Assembly: GCA_004026145.2 (NCBI GenBank)
Contig: CP034991.1
Span: 13,492,142-13,556,141 of the forward strand
Direction: 5' to 3'
From: Takifugu bimaculatus
Lineage: Eukaryota > Chordata > Actinopteri > Tetraodontiformes > Tetraodontidae
Length of the DNA stretch: 64,000 nt
Below, piece after piece: positions 14,356-28,230 of this stretch (positions are counted from its first letter, which is position 1; the number at the start of each line of letters is the position of its first letter). Below the pieces are notes generated by a model that was given only the letters and a program-made list of their open reading frames with translations, made no database searches and was not told where the DNA came from. The translations under genes and the position numbers were made by a program.

Positions 14356-17233
14356 CTTTACTTGTTTCTGCGTTGAAATATTGTAAAGTTTTAATCCAGC
14401 TAAAGTGTTTATCGCTAGCAGGAACTTTACTTGCTGACTTTTTTAATTGAGCCTCTTGTGTTTAATCATTTTGACTGCGTGTCATTAACGCTTACACGCT
14501 GTGCTTCACAGCCTGTGATTCTTCCTGTGCCTCCTGTTTCCCTGACAACCCCGGGTGCACGAGCTGCGTGCCAGGGGCCGCCTTGCATCATGGGAAGTGC
14601 GTTTCCCACTGCCCAAATCATCATTTTCTGGACACCTACAGCCGATGCCGAGGTAGGCCCAATATTTGAATTGCCTTGAGTGAAAGGCTGAAGGTTGGCT
14701 GGCTGAGTTCTCCCGTTTCCCTCCCCCCCAGCCTGCCACAGCTCCTGCGCCTCGTGCTGGGGTCCCGCAGTATCCCAGTGCACCTCCTGTCCTGGTCGGC
14801 TCCTCCTCCACCAGGGTCAGTGTGTGGAGACATGTGGGGAGGGGCTCTACTCGCAGGACCAGACTTGCCAAAGTAAGAAACCCTCCACCTCTAATCATTC
14901 ATTCATTTTTAAAACAGTTGTAGAGAATCTGCCCTTTTGACCCTTGTTGCCCCCCTTCCAGACTGTCATCCCTCCTGTCGGTCCTGTGTGGGGCCGCTGG
15001 CCTCAGACTGCCTCCAGTGTCTCAAACCAGAGGAAGTGGTGTTGCCCCAGTCCGGTCAACTGCAGCACGGCGTGTGCACGGCTGTGTGTCCTGCACACAA
15101 ACACCTGGATGACAGGCAGACGTGCCGAGGTCAGTGCCAAAGCCTGTTTTTGGTGTTTTCCTTTGCTTGAACAGGCCTTCAACTAAGGAACGGGGATTTC
15201 AATCATCACTACATTTTACTCTGACAAAGAAAACATGTTTGGGATATTTAAAATTCTGGGGTTCTGCTTGCAGATGACACCTGATTACCCTGTTCTTGTG
15301 TGAAATTGTGCATGTAATGACTTCATTTCTGAGGTGCGTTTAAGGTTCTGTGGGTTAGTCTGTAAAACCAGAGTAATTATTTCCCACCACACACACAAAC
15401 AGACCACCGGGGTCTGGATGGTCCTTGTCTTTTAATGAAACAGAGGGAGGAGAAGGGAAATAAAAGGCTGAAATGAGTTCATTTACTTTTAACGCACCGT
15501 GTCCAGTGTCCTTCTACCCTTATTTCCTGCCAGTAAAATTAAAAGCTACTATTTTTATCACCATCTGAGGGCGGTGAGACATTCCCCCCTCCACCTTCCT
15601 CCTATGGAGGAGTTTCTCCAGGTGGGAGACGTCCCAGCTGGAGGGTCCTTTTAGCTCTGGAGCACCTTGATGTTCTCCCACAGGAGCTCAGTTCTGAAGC
15701 GAGTCTGAGCTTCTCTGTAGAAACTGTGGCCCTCCTGACCTGGACCCAGATAAGCAGATGTACTGTAGATAAAGGATGCTGCTTTAACACTGCAGCCTGA
15801 TTATTAATATCCCCTATAGGCCAGTTGGTTACCACAGATGTTTGGAAGAGTCAAAAAGTGGAAGTTTGATTCAAACTTTATTCTGACTCACACCTGCAAG
15901 TTTGATAGAAAAATGGGTTTGTTAAATATTGTCAATGTGTTTCGATGTTTATTTATGGTTTCTATGGTTTCATTTTTGCTGCCAGCCAAGAAGCATGATC
16001 CTTTTTCTTTTAAACAGTAGAAGTTAGAGGTAACATTCTCCTCCTTGAGCTGGTCTTTCCTGTGATGACGTGATGTGTCCTCGCTGCCCCCCCCCCATTC
16101 CCCCCCATTCCCCCCCAACGGCTGTTGCTACTGATCGTTTCAATTGACGGACTCTCCCGGGAGTTTACCATGGTTGGGGCCTTGCAACCCCGCTGTTATT
16201 ATTTTTCTGTTATAGGGTTTTCCTTTGATATCCGGGTTGTTTTGAGCACCAGGGCCTTGAATTGAAATGTTGTCAGCACTATTGGATTCCCTTAATCATC
16301 CTAGAAGAAACAATTACAAATCAATGAGTCGCGGTTGCATTTAGCGTGTCCTCTAACACCCATTTATCTCTAAGATCACAGGGGACACGGAGCCAATACA
16401 GAGGCTGCGCTGGGTTTATGTTCCAGTTAGAGATCCTTGGGTTGCGCAACATGTATTCATGAGAAAATAGTTATAAAGCCCAAAGGAAAAAAAATAGAGC
16501 TCAGCTGTAATGCGGATGAGTGATGGCTGTAGCAGCTTCACTGTGCGAGGATTGTAGCTTGTTGAGTGAATCTATGAAAGCAGAGTATGAAATCACAGGA
16601 GGTGTCTGCATTAATCAATTCATCTCCTTCCCAGGAGTGTCTGTTGCAATACAACTTCTAAAATCTAGACCCAGTTTCAGAGGTATCTGATTAAAACATT
16701 GTTAATTGTTAAACTGAGTAAAAATTAAAACTGCATGGCAGGATTATTGTTTGTTCCCTTGTTCTGTCCACGCGTACGTAAAAAAAATGCATCTGGACTA
16801 ATGAGCACAACAAAAACTTCCCTTCTGGAGCAGGAACCTGACAGACTGACACACTTGTGGACACATATGCTCATGCGCCTAATGTGTCCTGCATGCACTC
16901 CGGTGATGCTGACAGGCTAGCGGATGTCTGAGGGCAAATTCCAGGTTGTGGCTTCTCTCAGAGAACGTTGGTGCGTGGGAGGTTTCACACTGACAGGTAG
17001 AGGGAGGATGAACACGCACACATGCACACACACACATGCACGCACGCGCGTGGCAGATGTTGCTTGAATACGAGATGATCTGGATTGTTAAACAAAGATG
17101 CAAGTGTTCCAAAGTGCCACGGTTATAGTCTGACTTTGTCATATAGAGTCAGTCTGTGGTGTCTAGCTTCTATTTCTGATCAAAATTGCCCGTGTCTCAG
17201 TTATGTATCAACATCTCACTTGTGTGTGTGTCT

Positions 17234-17270
<37 letters not shown>

Positions 17271-20200
17271 TCCTCGCCAGACGCTCTGATTTAGCGTGAT
17301 GCCTGTTATTGGACTAGTCGGGTGGCCCAGTCAGAGTCGCTGGAGCGTGGAAGAAATTGGTCGTTTTCTCATAATGATCTTTGTTGTCATCGGCGACGGG
17401 GCGAATGATGATATATGATAGTTGCAGCTACCAAAAACAAATGGAAGCTAACTGCCTAAAAGTGGCAGCAAAACTTGGTGGCGTTGCAGCTCGGAGGGAA
17501 TCCTTTTGTTCCTGGATGTAAATGTTTTAGTTGTATAAACTGGTAATTACACATATTTAATATTAAATGTGTTGACCGTTCCTAGCAGCTGCCTTTAATT
17601 AAATAATTCTCCATGTATCTGGATGAAACTACTTGAACAACCGCTCTAGTAAATTAGCAACTTAAATGCTTCAAAAATGATAATTAAAGCGGATTTCCTC
17701 CTTACTGACAGATCAGAGGTGGAGGTTGGAGACCGAAATAACATTTGACAGGAGGCTCAGGTCCTCCATAATGAGACGTGTCGGCCTCTGAACTGTCTTT
17801 GCACAGTCCAACAGTCTGATCCGTAGCGAACAGTCAAACAGGAAAAACGTCTCTTTTCTTCTTGATGGGCCTCAAAATGGCCTCTGGGGGATGTGGATGA
17901 GCTGCTGGTGAGGGATGAGCAGCAGCCTCCAGAGGACTGAGATACAGCCCTTCACTCGAGGTTCTGCTGTGTGGACGACAACTCTGGTCGTACCGATCAC
18001 CCCCAGGAGCATCGGTGCGTCCGGGTCGGAGTTATAACCCCATCAGCGCTGAACAACCCCATGAATCAGATTCTCCGAGTGTCTGCAGCGCTCCCACACA
18101 TGGATTTGGACTTTCTGGAATCGATGCCCATCGAATGAGACCCCCCAGTTAGAGAGAGGCTGCCTGTCTTTCTCTCCACTTATTACTTAGAGGGGCACAT
18201 ACTTAATGTCTGTGTGGATGTTTGCATGGATGAATCCCATCAGAATGATTGTGAGGGACACTCAACGCCAGGCTGCCTGTGCAGACTGAGCTGGGCAGCT
18301 GCTTATAGCATCCAGGGAGGAGTAATCCTCATGCTCCTGGCCTCTCGATGACTGCACTTTTGTCTCACCTCCAGCAGCAGCTGCTGGGTTTGCCGCCTGG
18401 CTTTGGTCCAAACTCAGCAGTTCTGCCCGGGCTATTTGTCTTTGTGCTGCCAAAGCGGACGTGAGCCAGCAGAAAGGTTGCGTCTCTGGGCAGCAGGAGG
18501 CTGAGGGCGTCCGCATGGTTACTCTGCCTGGATGATGCCGTCTTATATACGTGAAGTCTGCTGGCCTCAGTTCCAGCCTGGTTTCTCTGCATATTGTTGT
18601 TCTGACCTTCAGTTTGAATGCATCGGCGCCGCAGTGCTGCTTCAGCACAGCTCAGTACATACATGCAGGGGGATTAATCCTCCATTCACATTTGAGTTCT
18701 ACTAAAGTTGCTATTTGTTTTTCTTGATAAAGTTTTCTGAAATGTTTAGAAAGTACTGGGGCACAGTCAAGGTCATATCTGACAAAATAACAGTGGCAGT
18801 GGTGGTAGTGATGGGGGGGGGGGCGTCTTTTCTGCATTAGCTTGTGTAACAGTTCCTGTGTCCTTTCCAGAGTGTCATCCCTCCTGCTGGCACTGCACTG
18901 GACCGTCTGCAGACAACTGCACTTCCTGCACCCCCCCATCCAGCCTGCACGAAGGCCGCTGCCTCCCGGGCTGCCCACTGGGATTCTTCGTCCAGGACAA
19001 CCGGTGCCAAGGTGAGAGGACACCCCCCCCCCCAAAAAAAACAAACAAACAAAAGAATGCCGCTGCTGAATTATAGGCACGATAAAAGCCAGGAGGTTAC
19101 ATAAAACAACTATTCTACAGAACTATTTACAGCAGATATTGATTGACTCTGTTAAGCAGCGTATCTTTTTCACGCTGACATCAAGGTCAGATTGTTTCTG
19201 CTGCGACGCAGCGCCACAGTGTCATAAATCTGTGCTTCCGCTGAGATTAGTGGCCCATTACTGTCCGTCTAACCCACCCCCGTGTAGTTCATCTGATTAA
19301 TGAAAATCAATTTGTTCTTTTTTTTCCATTCATCCTACCAGGTCAGGTTCTACTGGATCGGCAGCGAGTTCTATCGTTTGTCTTGATTCCGACAAAATAA
19401 ACAAATCCAATGAGAATCACATTAATGATTCCTCTAACTGCTGAGTTGAAAGATTGAAGTCATGGACACAGACGGATGCGGGTCGTGGCTCGCGTTTCAC
19501 ACTGGGGCCCCAAAACAAATGGGCTCCGTTAGCTTACCTGGCCTTTGGCGTGGATTGGTTCATTAGATACTACTCACACACCCTGGAGAACTATTGTATT
19601 CCTGTCTTAAGGAGATGAACTCTTGCTGCAGAATGGTGCCACTGATGAGGTTTCTATGCTCGGCAATGACACATAAGACGCAGTTAATGCCTCATGAATC
19701 AATAGTCTTTTATAAAGGCAATAAATCAAACGACTTTGCTATGTGAATTTCTGGCTCGTGCTGCAAAGAATCTTTATCAGCTGAGCTTTTAAGGGTCTTC
19801 AGAGCGGCATTACGTGTTTTTATGAACACTGTTATTGTGTATTTGTGCCAGCTCCCGTCCTAAAGCCAAAGGGTGGAAGAGGTGAGTTGTTCATTATCTA
19901 GTCAAGAAAAACAAAGATAATTATGCTCAGAGCCGGAGGAGAGCAAGACAAATCTATAGGGATATGCAGGATGGTAATAGCTGGTTAAACACAGGTCCAG
20001 ATGATATCTCATTAGTCTAGGGACTCGTTGGAAGCTGGACGTATTGCAGGGCAATAAGATGCAGGTTAATTAATCACGTCGTTAGCAGTTGTTTAGAAGC
20101 AGTCACACTGTGAGAGCGCTCCTAGGAGACACCAGCACAGACTCGGCCGTGCTTCTCCATCTTGTACCTGGATAATTTACTGTCTGAAACTCTCTGAAGT

Positions 20201-23200
20201 TAAGAGGGAGGGGGGGGGGGTGTTCTGGAGTCTGTGGATCCTTCTGGGATGTGGTGTTTTAATCAGTGTGACCGTAAATGTGTCATTGTTAGCCAGTAGG
20301 CAAATTGTCTAACTACCAGGTGTAAAAACAGGCCTCCATTAACGAGATTAACAGCATATTTGGATCAGACAAAACAAGTCAAAATACAGCAAAGCTAAAA
20401 CACTGAGACACTGAGTTTGATCCTTGTCTGTTGTCAACCCCCCAGCATGCCATCCATCCTGCCTGACCTGCAGCGGCCCCTCCCAGGCGGGCTGCGTCTC
20501 TTGCCCCTCGCTAGCGTCTCTACGGGATGGCTACTGCAGGACAACCTGCCAGGACGGGCGTTTCTTGCACACGGCCACCGGAGAGTGTCTGAGTAAGTCG
20601 GCCCGTACGTCCGTGCGTGCACGTGGGCAGGCAGGTGTTGTGCACATTCCCCTTTCATCAAAACTACAAGTGTTGGTACTTTAAGCTTGAGTGGCCCCAG
20701 AGGGAACTCAACCCCCGAATCTTGCTGCACGAGTGCCTTACTCTGCCTGCTAACATTAAAGGACACAAATTCCACTCTGTAGCCCAAATAAACTGCATTA
20801 TTCATGAGAAATGGGAACCATCCTTTGCAGTTTTAGGGACGGTCTGAAATAACCCAGATTTAATTTTAATTATAGCTGTTTGCTTCAAAAGTCAACATTT
20901 TTCAAATAAAACATGTGTAGCAAGCCAGTCTGTGCAGCAGATATTCTGTAGTTCTTCAATTGATACCTTCTGGTAAATTATGTACGCATCTGTGTCTACA
21001 TGCAGTGAAATATTCAGGATTGATATTTTTAAAAAGCTGTGAAGCGAAGGCAAAAAGTGTTGACCTGCATTAACACCAATCACAGCTTAACGAATAGCAA
21101 AAAGCTGCTCGGCTATGGGACACAGATGATTGCAGTGTGTGTGACCTTCTAAATAATGCTGGGTTGGAAAGTTCCTCGTTTAGTTTACCTCTCAGGTCTG
21201 ACAACTGCTGATTAGAAAACAGGTTTATTTACATTGTGGGAAACCAGCGAGATAGATGCATTTACTTTTAATTAGGGTTTCTGATGCACTGCACTGTTTA
21301 AAATGTGAAACAGCAACTACATTTCTGCACACACATACACACGCGTGCGTGCGCGCACACACAAAAACTTTAGTTACTAAAAGATATCCGGTGGTATGTC
21401 AAGGCCGCAGAAATAAATGTGGTCATCATTTCAGCTGGCTGCCCACACACCAACACACACACATCCTCGTACTGCTACCCTTGTGAGGTCTTTCATTGAA
21501 TTAATACATTCCTCACCCCATAACCAAAACCTACCCATCCTAACTAAACGTTTAACCCCGATCATTATGGAACCTGAACCTCAACACAAGTCAAACACTG
21601 GATCCATCTGAACCATCAAACAACTCTTTCAGGTTGTGACGACCAGCCAAAATGTTTCCACTTCCCCAAACTGTCCTCCCTTTGCTGGAGCAATGCATTT
21701 TTGGTCCTCAGTATTCATGTACGCACACATAAACGATGAGGGTTTTATTCTCTAACTATAACCATATACATTCTAATTCATTGCAAAGTCAACTTTGATG
21801 CTCAAGGATGCCGAGGGAGAAGGAGCAGTGGCTGCTATCCATCTGCCTCCACTGTCACATGACCTCTCAGACAATGGCGCTCACCGGGGCTGGGTTCCTC
21901 TTTTTGTTCCGGTCTTTCTATTGTGCTCGGCCTCCGTCTGCACCTCCTGTTATTATTTACCTTCGGCGGCGTTCACTCTTGCCACGAGTTTATCAGCCAG
22001 ACAGATGATTGACCACATTCTTGTCTGCACTCCATCCCAATATAGACTGAATTAGCGCTGTTCCTGGAATATCAGCTCACTGACGTCATTTCCAATTTCT
22101 TGTGTAAATATTCCCTCTGTTGACGGATCAAACACCGACTTAGCTTGCGCATGAGGAAGATACGAGACGTCGGTCAAAGTGAAGCCCGCATGGACGTCCT
22201 ATGGACGTCTGATGTTTAATTGCGTGACATACAAGGAAACCTCTCTGGTGACCCACGCCGCCGTAATTCCAAAGGTTAATTGACTCTTCCGGCCTCTCAG
22301 GAGCCCTGGAGCTGACTGATTGGTTGTCAGGAGACAACTGATGTTTTTCAACCATTTTTGTCAGCTTTAAACTGGGACTTTTTCGTCTACAAGGCTAAAG
22401 ATTACCTCTTTTTCTGACTTGACTGGCAGAATTGAAGGTTTATTTTCCTTTTAAAATGCATGAGATGGAATCTTTTGACTGGCAGCCAGTAGGGCCCAAA
22501 TTTTACTCTGTATTAATGTATCGATGTCCAGCATGAATCAAACCAATGGAGAATCCTGGTCCTTAAGAATCCCTCCATGGCTCTTTTATGTGCTTGAGTG
22601 GCATCTTGATGTTCTGAGGACTCGAATCAATAGCTTTTTATTTTTACTCGGTTTTACTCGTCCCCGGTGAGTTTTCTCACTATAGAGGCATTTGTTTGGT
22701 GCTGGGAGCTGGATCGCCTGCAGAGAGGTCGGCTCGATGGCCTTCTGCTATATCGTGATGTGATCTGAAAGGTGTGAAGGAGATATGAAGTCGTTCTTCA
22801 TCCCCTTTCATCTGGATCAGGCTGAGGAGGAGAGAATAACTCAACCCTGCACATGTCACGAGGGAAACCGAGTTTTAGCGCGTCTGCGTCGGAAGCAGGA
22901 ATAATCCCAGAACCCGCATCAAAATCTCCCATCAGTACCATAGATGAAAATATTGGCAACAGTAAACATTGATCCAGCATTGCTGCTTCACTTCCTGCCG
23001 ATTGGGGACCAATTATGAAGGTATTTCCACCTGAAGGTTCAGAGGAGGGGGTTAATGGACTACACCTAGGTCGGGCCCCTCTGGGGAGTCTGCCTTGTTA
23101 TGCAGGACTTGTTTGGGGCAGTTGATCTGGTAACAGAAGAGCAGAGCAGCACGGCATGGCTGCGCTGCTCAGTTACTGTAAACAGATGGAGTTTAGCCTC

Positions 23201-26200
23201 TGGTGCCAGCTTGTACATTCGGGCCCAGGGTGTGGAAAGAGAGGGCCTTCACGGTTCCTGTTGTCTTGATTCAACATCACATTCTTTGTTTCTAAGATAT
23301 GAGGGAAGGAAAAAGTGGATTTTCCTTCAGGGTGAGATTTGAAGTCACTTATGTCAGATAATATGAGAGAAAAACTGACAGTTGAAGTTGATTTAATATG
23401 CAGTTTAAAACCTGCTCTCACAGTCCTCAACATTACTCTGCTTTAAACCCCTGCAGTGTCTCTCCTGCTTAAACCTTTATAGGAGTTTTAAGGACTTAAT
23501 GTGACTTTAACCCCCCACCCCCATCACCTGGGCAACAGAGCCCTGTTGTATTGCTTTTTCAGATTGATATCTCCACAGCCCTGATAACAGTATCAGGCCC
23601 ACCGCCGTGCCAGCCGGGCCCAGATAGCATCGCAGGAATAACAGCAGCCAGACGGGTGCTGCAGGCTGAGAAGAGACGGGTTAATGTTTTAGTTAACGAG
23701 TCAGAGGAAACCAACAGCGCTGACCTTTTCAGGAAGACATAATTACATTTAATATGTGTTCTAACAGCCATTTTGAGGGTTTATCGCTGAGAAATAAGCA
23801 AATTACATTCCTGTAATTGTGTCTTTAGTTATTCTTCACATGCTACCATGTTATTAATCCATCATCTCCAGCCGTCGTTCTGAAAATCCTCTCAGAAATG
23901 TTTTTGCTCTACAGAAGACTATCATTAAGTCTTTGTTGATCTTTCTCGTCCAGAAAAAGCCTGGTTTACAGTTCCTGCCTTTGGCCTTGAAAGCTTTTCT
24001 CAATTTGGAGAATTTTGAGTGATTTCCACATATTCTCTCTTCCTCCAGAGTGCAGCTCCGACTGTCAGCGCTGCTCAGCGGACCTCCAGACGGGGGTGGG
24101 CAGTGTCTGTCTATGGTGCAAAGCTCCGAAGATGTGGCTCCTGGGGGACCACTGCGTCCCCGACTGTCCCCGGGGACACTACGGCTGGCACGACGCCTGC
24201 CTCGGTAACAACTATGCTGATGTGATGGATGTTGGAATATAAAGTAAATAGGTCCAGTTCTTTAGGGATTCTTTCATAACTCTGATCTTATGGTTCAGTG
24301 GACTCTGTGGCATCTAATTTATATTCAAAGCCAGCGTCTCACTCCTTCAAATATATACATAATAAACGTTCTTTCTCACCCACCAGCATCCACTTTCAGA
24401 AAGGGACCTGTTTTTTTTAGCATTAATTAATGAAATATTAACTGAAAGTGCACATTTGTGCTCACTCTTAATGGGAGGCTGAAAGTCTTGTTAAAACAAC
24501 CTTTTTAGACTCAGCTTAAAGGGAAACAAATGTACTTCTTCTTTAGAAGTAGCTCCATTTTCAACACCTTTTAAGGAACCACCGGCCAGTTCTCCCGGGG
24601 CCTTTCCACATTCTCAACACAAATTTATCAGATCATTTCATCTCACATTATTTCCATATAAAGTTCATACTGTGAACTGTTTTATGTGAGTGTGTGGTAA
24701 TAATCTCCTGTAAATAGGGCGATAAGTTAGTTCTATTTCCTCAGTTTCCATTTATAGGGATGAAATTAATGTTTTACTGAGCCTCCAACTACATTTTTAC
24801 AGTGATGAGCTACTTTTTGCAGCTCCTTCTGCTGTTAAATCTTCACTAAACTCTGAACATGATTGCAAGAAACTTCAGCAGAACCATCCAAAGTGGTCTG
24901 CAAACATACTGGGACTCTAACGCCCATGCAACATCCTGGAACACGTTTGTGTTGTAACCTTATTAAAATTCTGTTTCTTGTTCTGATTACTCCACAGGGT
25001 GCCATCCGTCATGTGACACCTGCAGTGGGGCTGGGCCACTGTCCTGCACTTCCTGCCCTGCCAACGCCGTTCTTTTGCCTTCAGGTCTCTGTGCCCCCAA
25101 ATGTCCCCTTGGTTACTACGACAACGGCCACCGAGTCTGTCAGTGTAAGATACATAAATTCCTGTTCACTCCCCCTCAAACCAAAAAAGAGGAGTATAAA
25201 TCTGCAGTGTGCTCTGTAAAGGTCACATTAGCCAGTATGGCTGACGGCTGATGTAATTACCTCCTGACGCTGTGTGACTCTGCTCTGACCTTCTCCCTGA
25301 CCTTCCTGTACTCGTCAGCCTGTGACAGCCAGTGCCTGACCTGTGACGTTGCCGGGGTCTGTACGTCTTGCCGTGACCCTGACCAGAGTTCTGCTGTTCG
25401 GGGAGTGCCAGTACGACAGCTGCGCCCATCAGTACTACCTCAACACCACGACCCGGACCTGCAGAGGTACGCCGCCGCTGCTGCTAATGCTGCCGTTGAG
25501 CGCACGCTGACTGCGCTGGAGTGCAGGGAGGGAAAAAAGGGAAGTGCAGGATTAATAATGAGGATGTGTGGTGTGTCCTTTACAGCATACATAAATTACT
25601 CTCCATCCATATTGCATGTATCTGCTACATTGATTTTATGGGCTCCATTGATCAAGTAATAAACTGTGGGACAAGATATGCAAATCTGAAATATTGTCAC
25701 ATTTTAACTCAGTATTATGTCCTCTCTAGTGCACAGAGATGTTGATGAATGAGTCGTGTGTCGCTTTTTATTCTTTATACAATATCTCCATCCATTTATT
25801 TAATTACCCAATAACCAAGCTACATTTTCTCCTGAGACTAAACCCGAGCATGTGAGGCGCGAAACTGTGTTGCGTTACAGAAAAACAGCTTACAGACATC
25901 CAGTCAACGCCGTTTAGTTCAGTTTTCCAGGTATCAGCATCCCCACATCTGTCCTGTGTTTAGGATAACTGTCAGCAGAGAAACAGTGATTTCACTCTTT
26001 CTGGAAATCCAGCTCCGGATGTTGTGTTTATCCTCGGAGCGACTCGTTCCCATCGACCTCATCCACAGAGGCAGAATGTTAAAAACTCTTCTCCTCCGCC
26101 TCTTTCCAGAGTGTGACTGGAGCTGTAACGCCTGCAGAGGCCCTCTGCACACGGACTGCCTGCTGTGCATGGACGGATATGTGCTACAGGATGGAATCTG

Positions 26201-26276
26201 CACCCAGGGGTGCTCTCAGGGCTTCTATCAGGATGGAGACAAATGTTTCGGTCAGGAACACACCCACACACAGACA

Positions 26277-26327
<51 letters not shown>

Positions 26328-28196
26328 GCACGCAGGAGTGCATTCTAAGGGATTTAATCACGAATAAATATTTATTTTCCTGTCTGTGTACAGGAATGCA
26401 CAGCAGCATTTTAAACTCCATCCATCCATCCATCCATCCATCCATCCATCCATCCATCCATCCATCCATCCATCCATCCATCATCCATCCATCCATCCAT
26501 CCATCATCCATCCATCCATCCACCCATCATCCATCCATCCATCCATCCATCCATCCATCCATCCATCCATCCATCCATCCATCATCCATCCATCCATCCA
26601 GCCATCATCCATCCATCCATCCACCCACCCACCCATCCAGCCATCCAGGATAGAACACATTCTGTGTGGTCACATCTAGTTTTTAAAGAAAGAATGTGGG
26701 AAACATCCTGAGTGGTTTAATTCAAATTACAGTTCAATTATGACTAATGAAGGCACTCAAACTGCCTCTTTGGAGCAGTGTCCACAATTTGTTAGGCACA
26801 AATGGAGATGGAAAATTCTCAGAAACTTTGGCTGCTGCTGAATTCAATTTGAATAATTTTACTGGGGTCTCTGTGGTGCAGAACAGGAGACTCGAAAGTG
26901 TATTCGTATAAAGTCGTGGAATTTAATTCAAGCTGAGGGTATTTGCATCTGTCCCTCAGGTTGCGATGATCACTGCATGGTGTGTGAGGGTCCCGGACGA
27001 TGCCAGCAGTGCCAGCCACCCTACGCTGTGCTCCAGGGTCAGTGCGTGCGGCGCTGTGGCCGAAAATTCTTCCTGGACGCTGCCTCCCAACACTGCAAAC
27101 GTAAGAGTTGATTAAGGAAACGTTCGTGCCAGGTTCCAGAGCCTTATTGAAGGTGCCGATTCAGTCTGAGCAGGATTGATTGCAGCAGATTTGTTTGGCT
27201 GAGTGTGATACAAGTGGTGGCTGCGATGGAGCCTAAAATGAGTGCGAGAAGAGGGACGGTTGTAATCGTCTCGGCTGATGGACGGTCAGGACAGGCTCCA
27301 GTTATCCCTGTGGCGCCACTGCCAAATATCTTCCTTCCTGTTTTAATGAACTCTCATTCCTGGTGCTGCTCAGTGGAAGACGTGAGCGAGTTTTTAATGA
27401 AACAAACAGCAAATATCATCCTTGCGCAAGCTAATGTTTGACTTTCCGCCAACCTGCTGTGGCTCAGCACTTGAGGAAGGCTTGGTCCAATCAAGACAGG
27501 AAATTCATATTTTGTATTTTTAGTCTAAGTGGGAATCAGAGTCCTGACGGTGTTCCTGTTCCTCAGCCTGCTCCTCCGACTGTACGCTGTGTGAGGAGGT
27601 TGGCCGATGTGAAGCCTGTCGCGAGCAAACGTACCTCATGGAAGGGTACTGCACCCCCAACTGTGGCCACGGATACTACGCAGACCTGAAGACGAGAACC
27701 TGCCAAGGTGACGAGATTTGTTTCAGTTTAAAAAGACATTTGCATTTAGTCCAAACGGGCGATTTTGATGAAAAAAGGCTCAAGTGCAAACATTTAAACT
27801 TGGTTTACATGCCAGTTAATTGCTGAAGCTCAGTCTCCTGCACCAGCAGTGTTGGAGAATGTGACAAATGAATGTGCAGATGAAACCTTGATGTTGCTAT
27901 GCTGTAGTTATGTGACTAAATTAGACACACTTTACATGTCTCCATCTGTTTAACACACCTGATGTCAGCAGGGTGGAAATGATTCAGAGTATGGGCTCTG
28001 TTCTGGCTTCTGACATTTAAAAATACCGTTGCAGTGAATAATTTTACCTGGAGGAAAAAATTTTACACAGAAGCACAGGCTGTAGGTAGCATGTTCTCTC
28101 AGGACCTGTGAGGGTTTTCTCCAGGTACTCCAGGTGCCTCCCACAGTCAAAAACATGAAGAGTAAATTGAGTAGAGACTCTAAATACCCTCAGTGT

Positions 28197-28230
<34 letters not shown>

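Noticed and set aside
14466..14898. Minus-strand frames of 105-130 codons
   Set aside because: They are shadows opposite GC-rich fras1 exons e9 and e10.
26165..26679. Long open frames rich in HPSI or DGWM repeats, and similar ones at 28180-28700
   Set aside because: They are translations of tetranucleotide and CA microsatellites, which lack stops in several frames. They are not CRISPR arrays either, because there are no distinct spacers.
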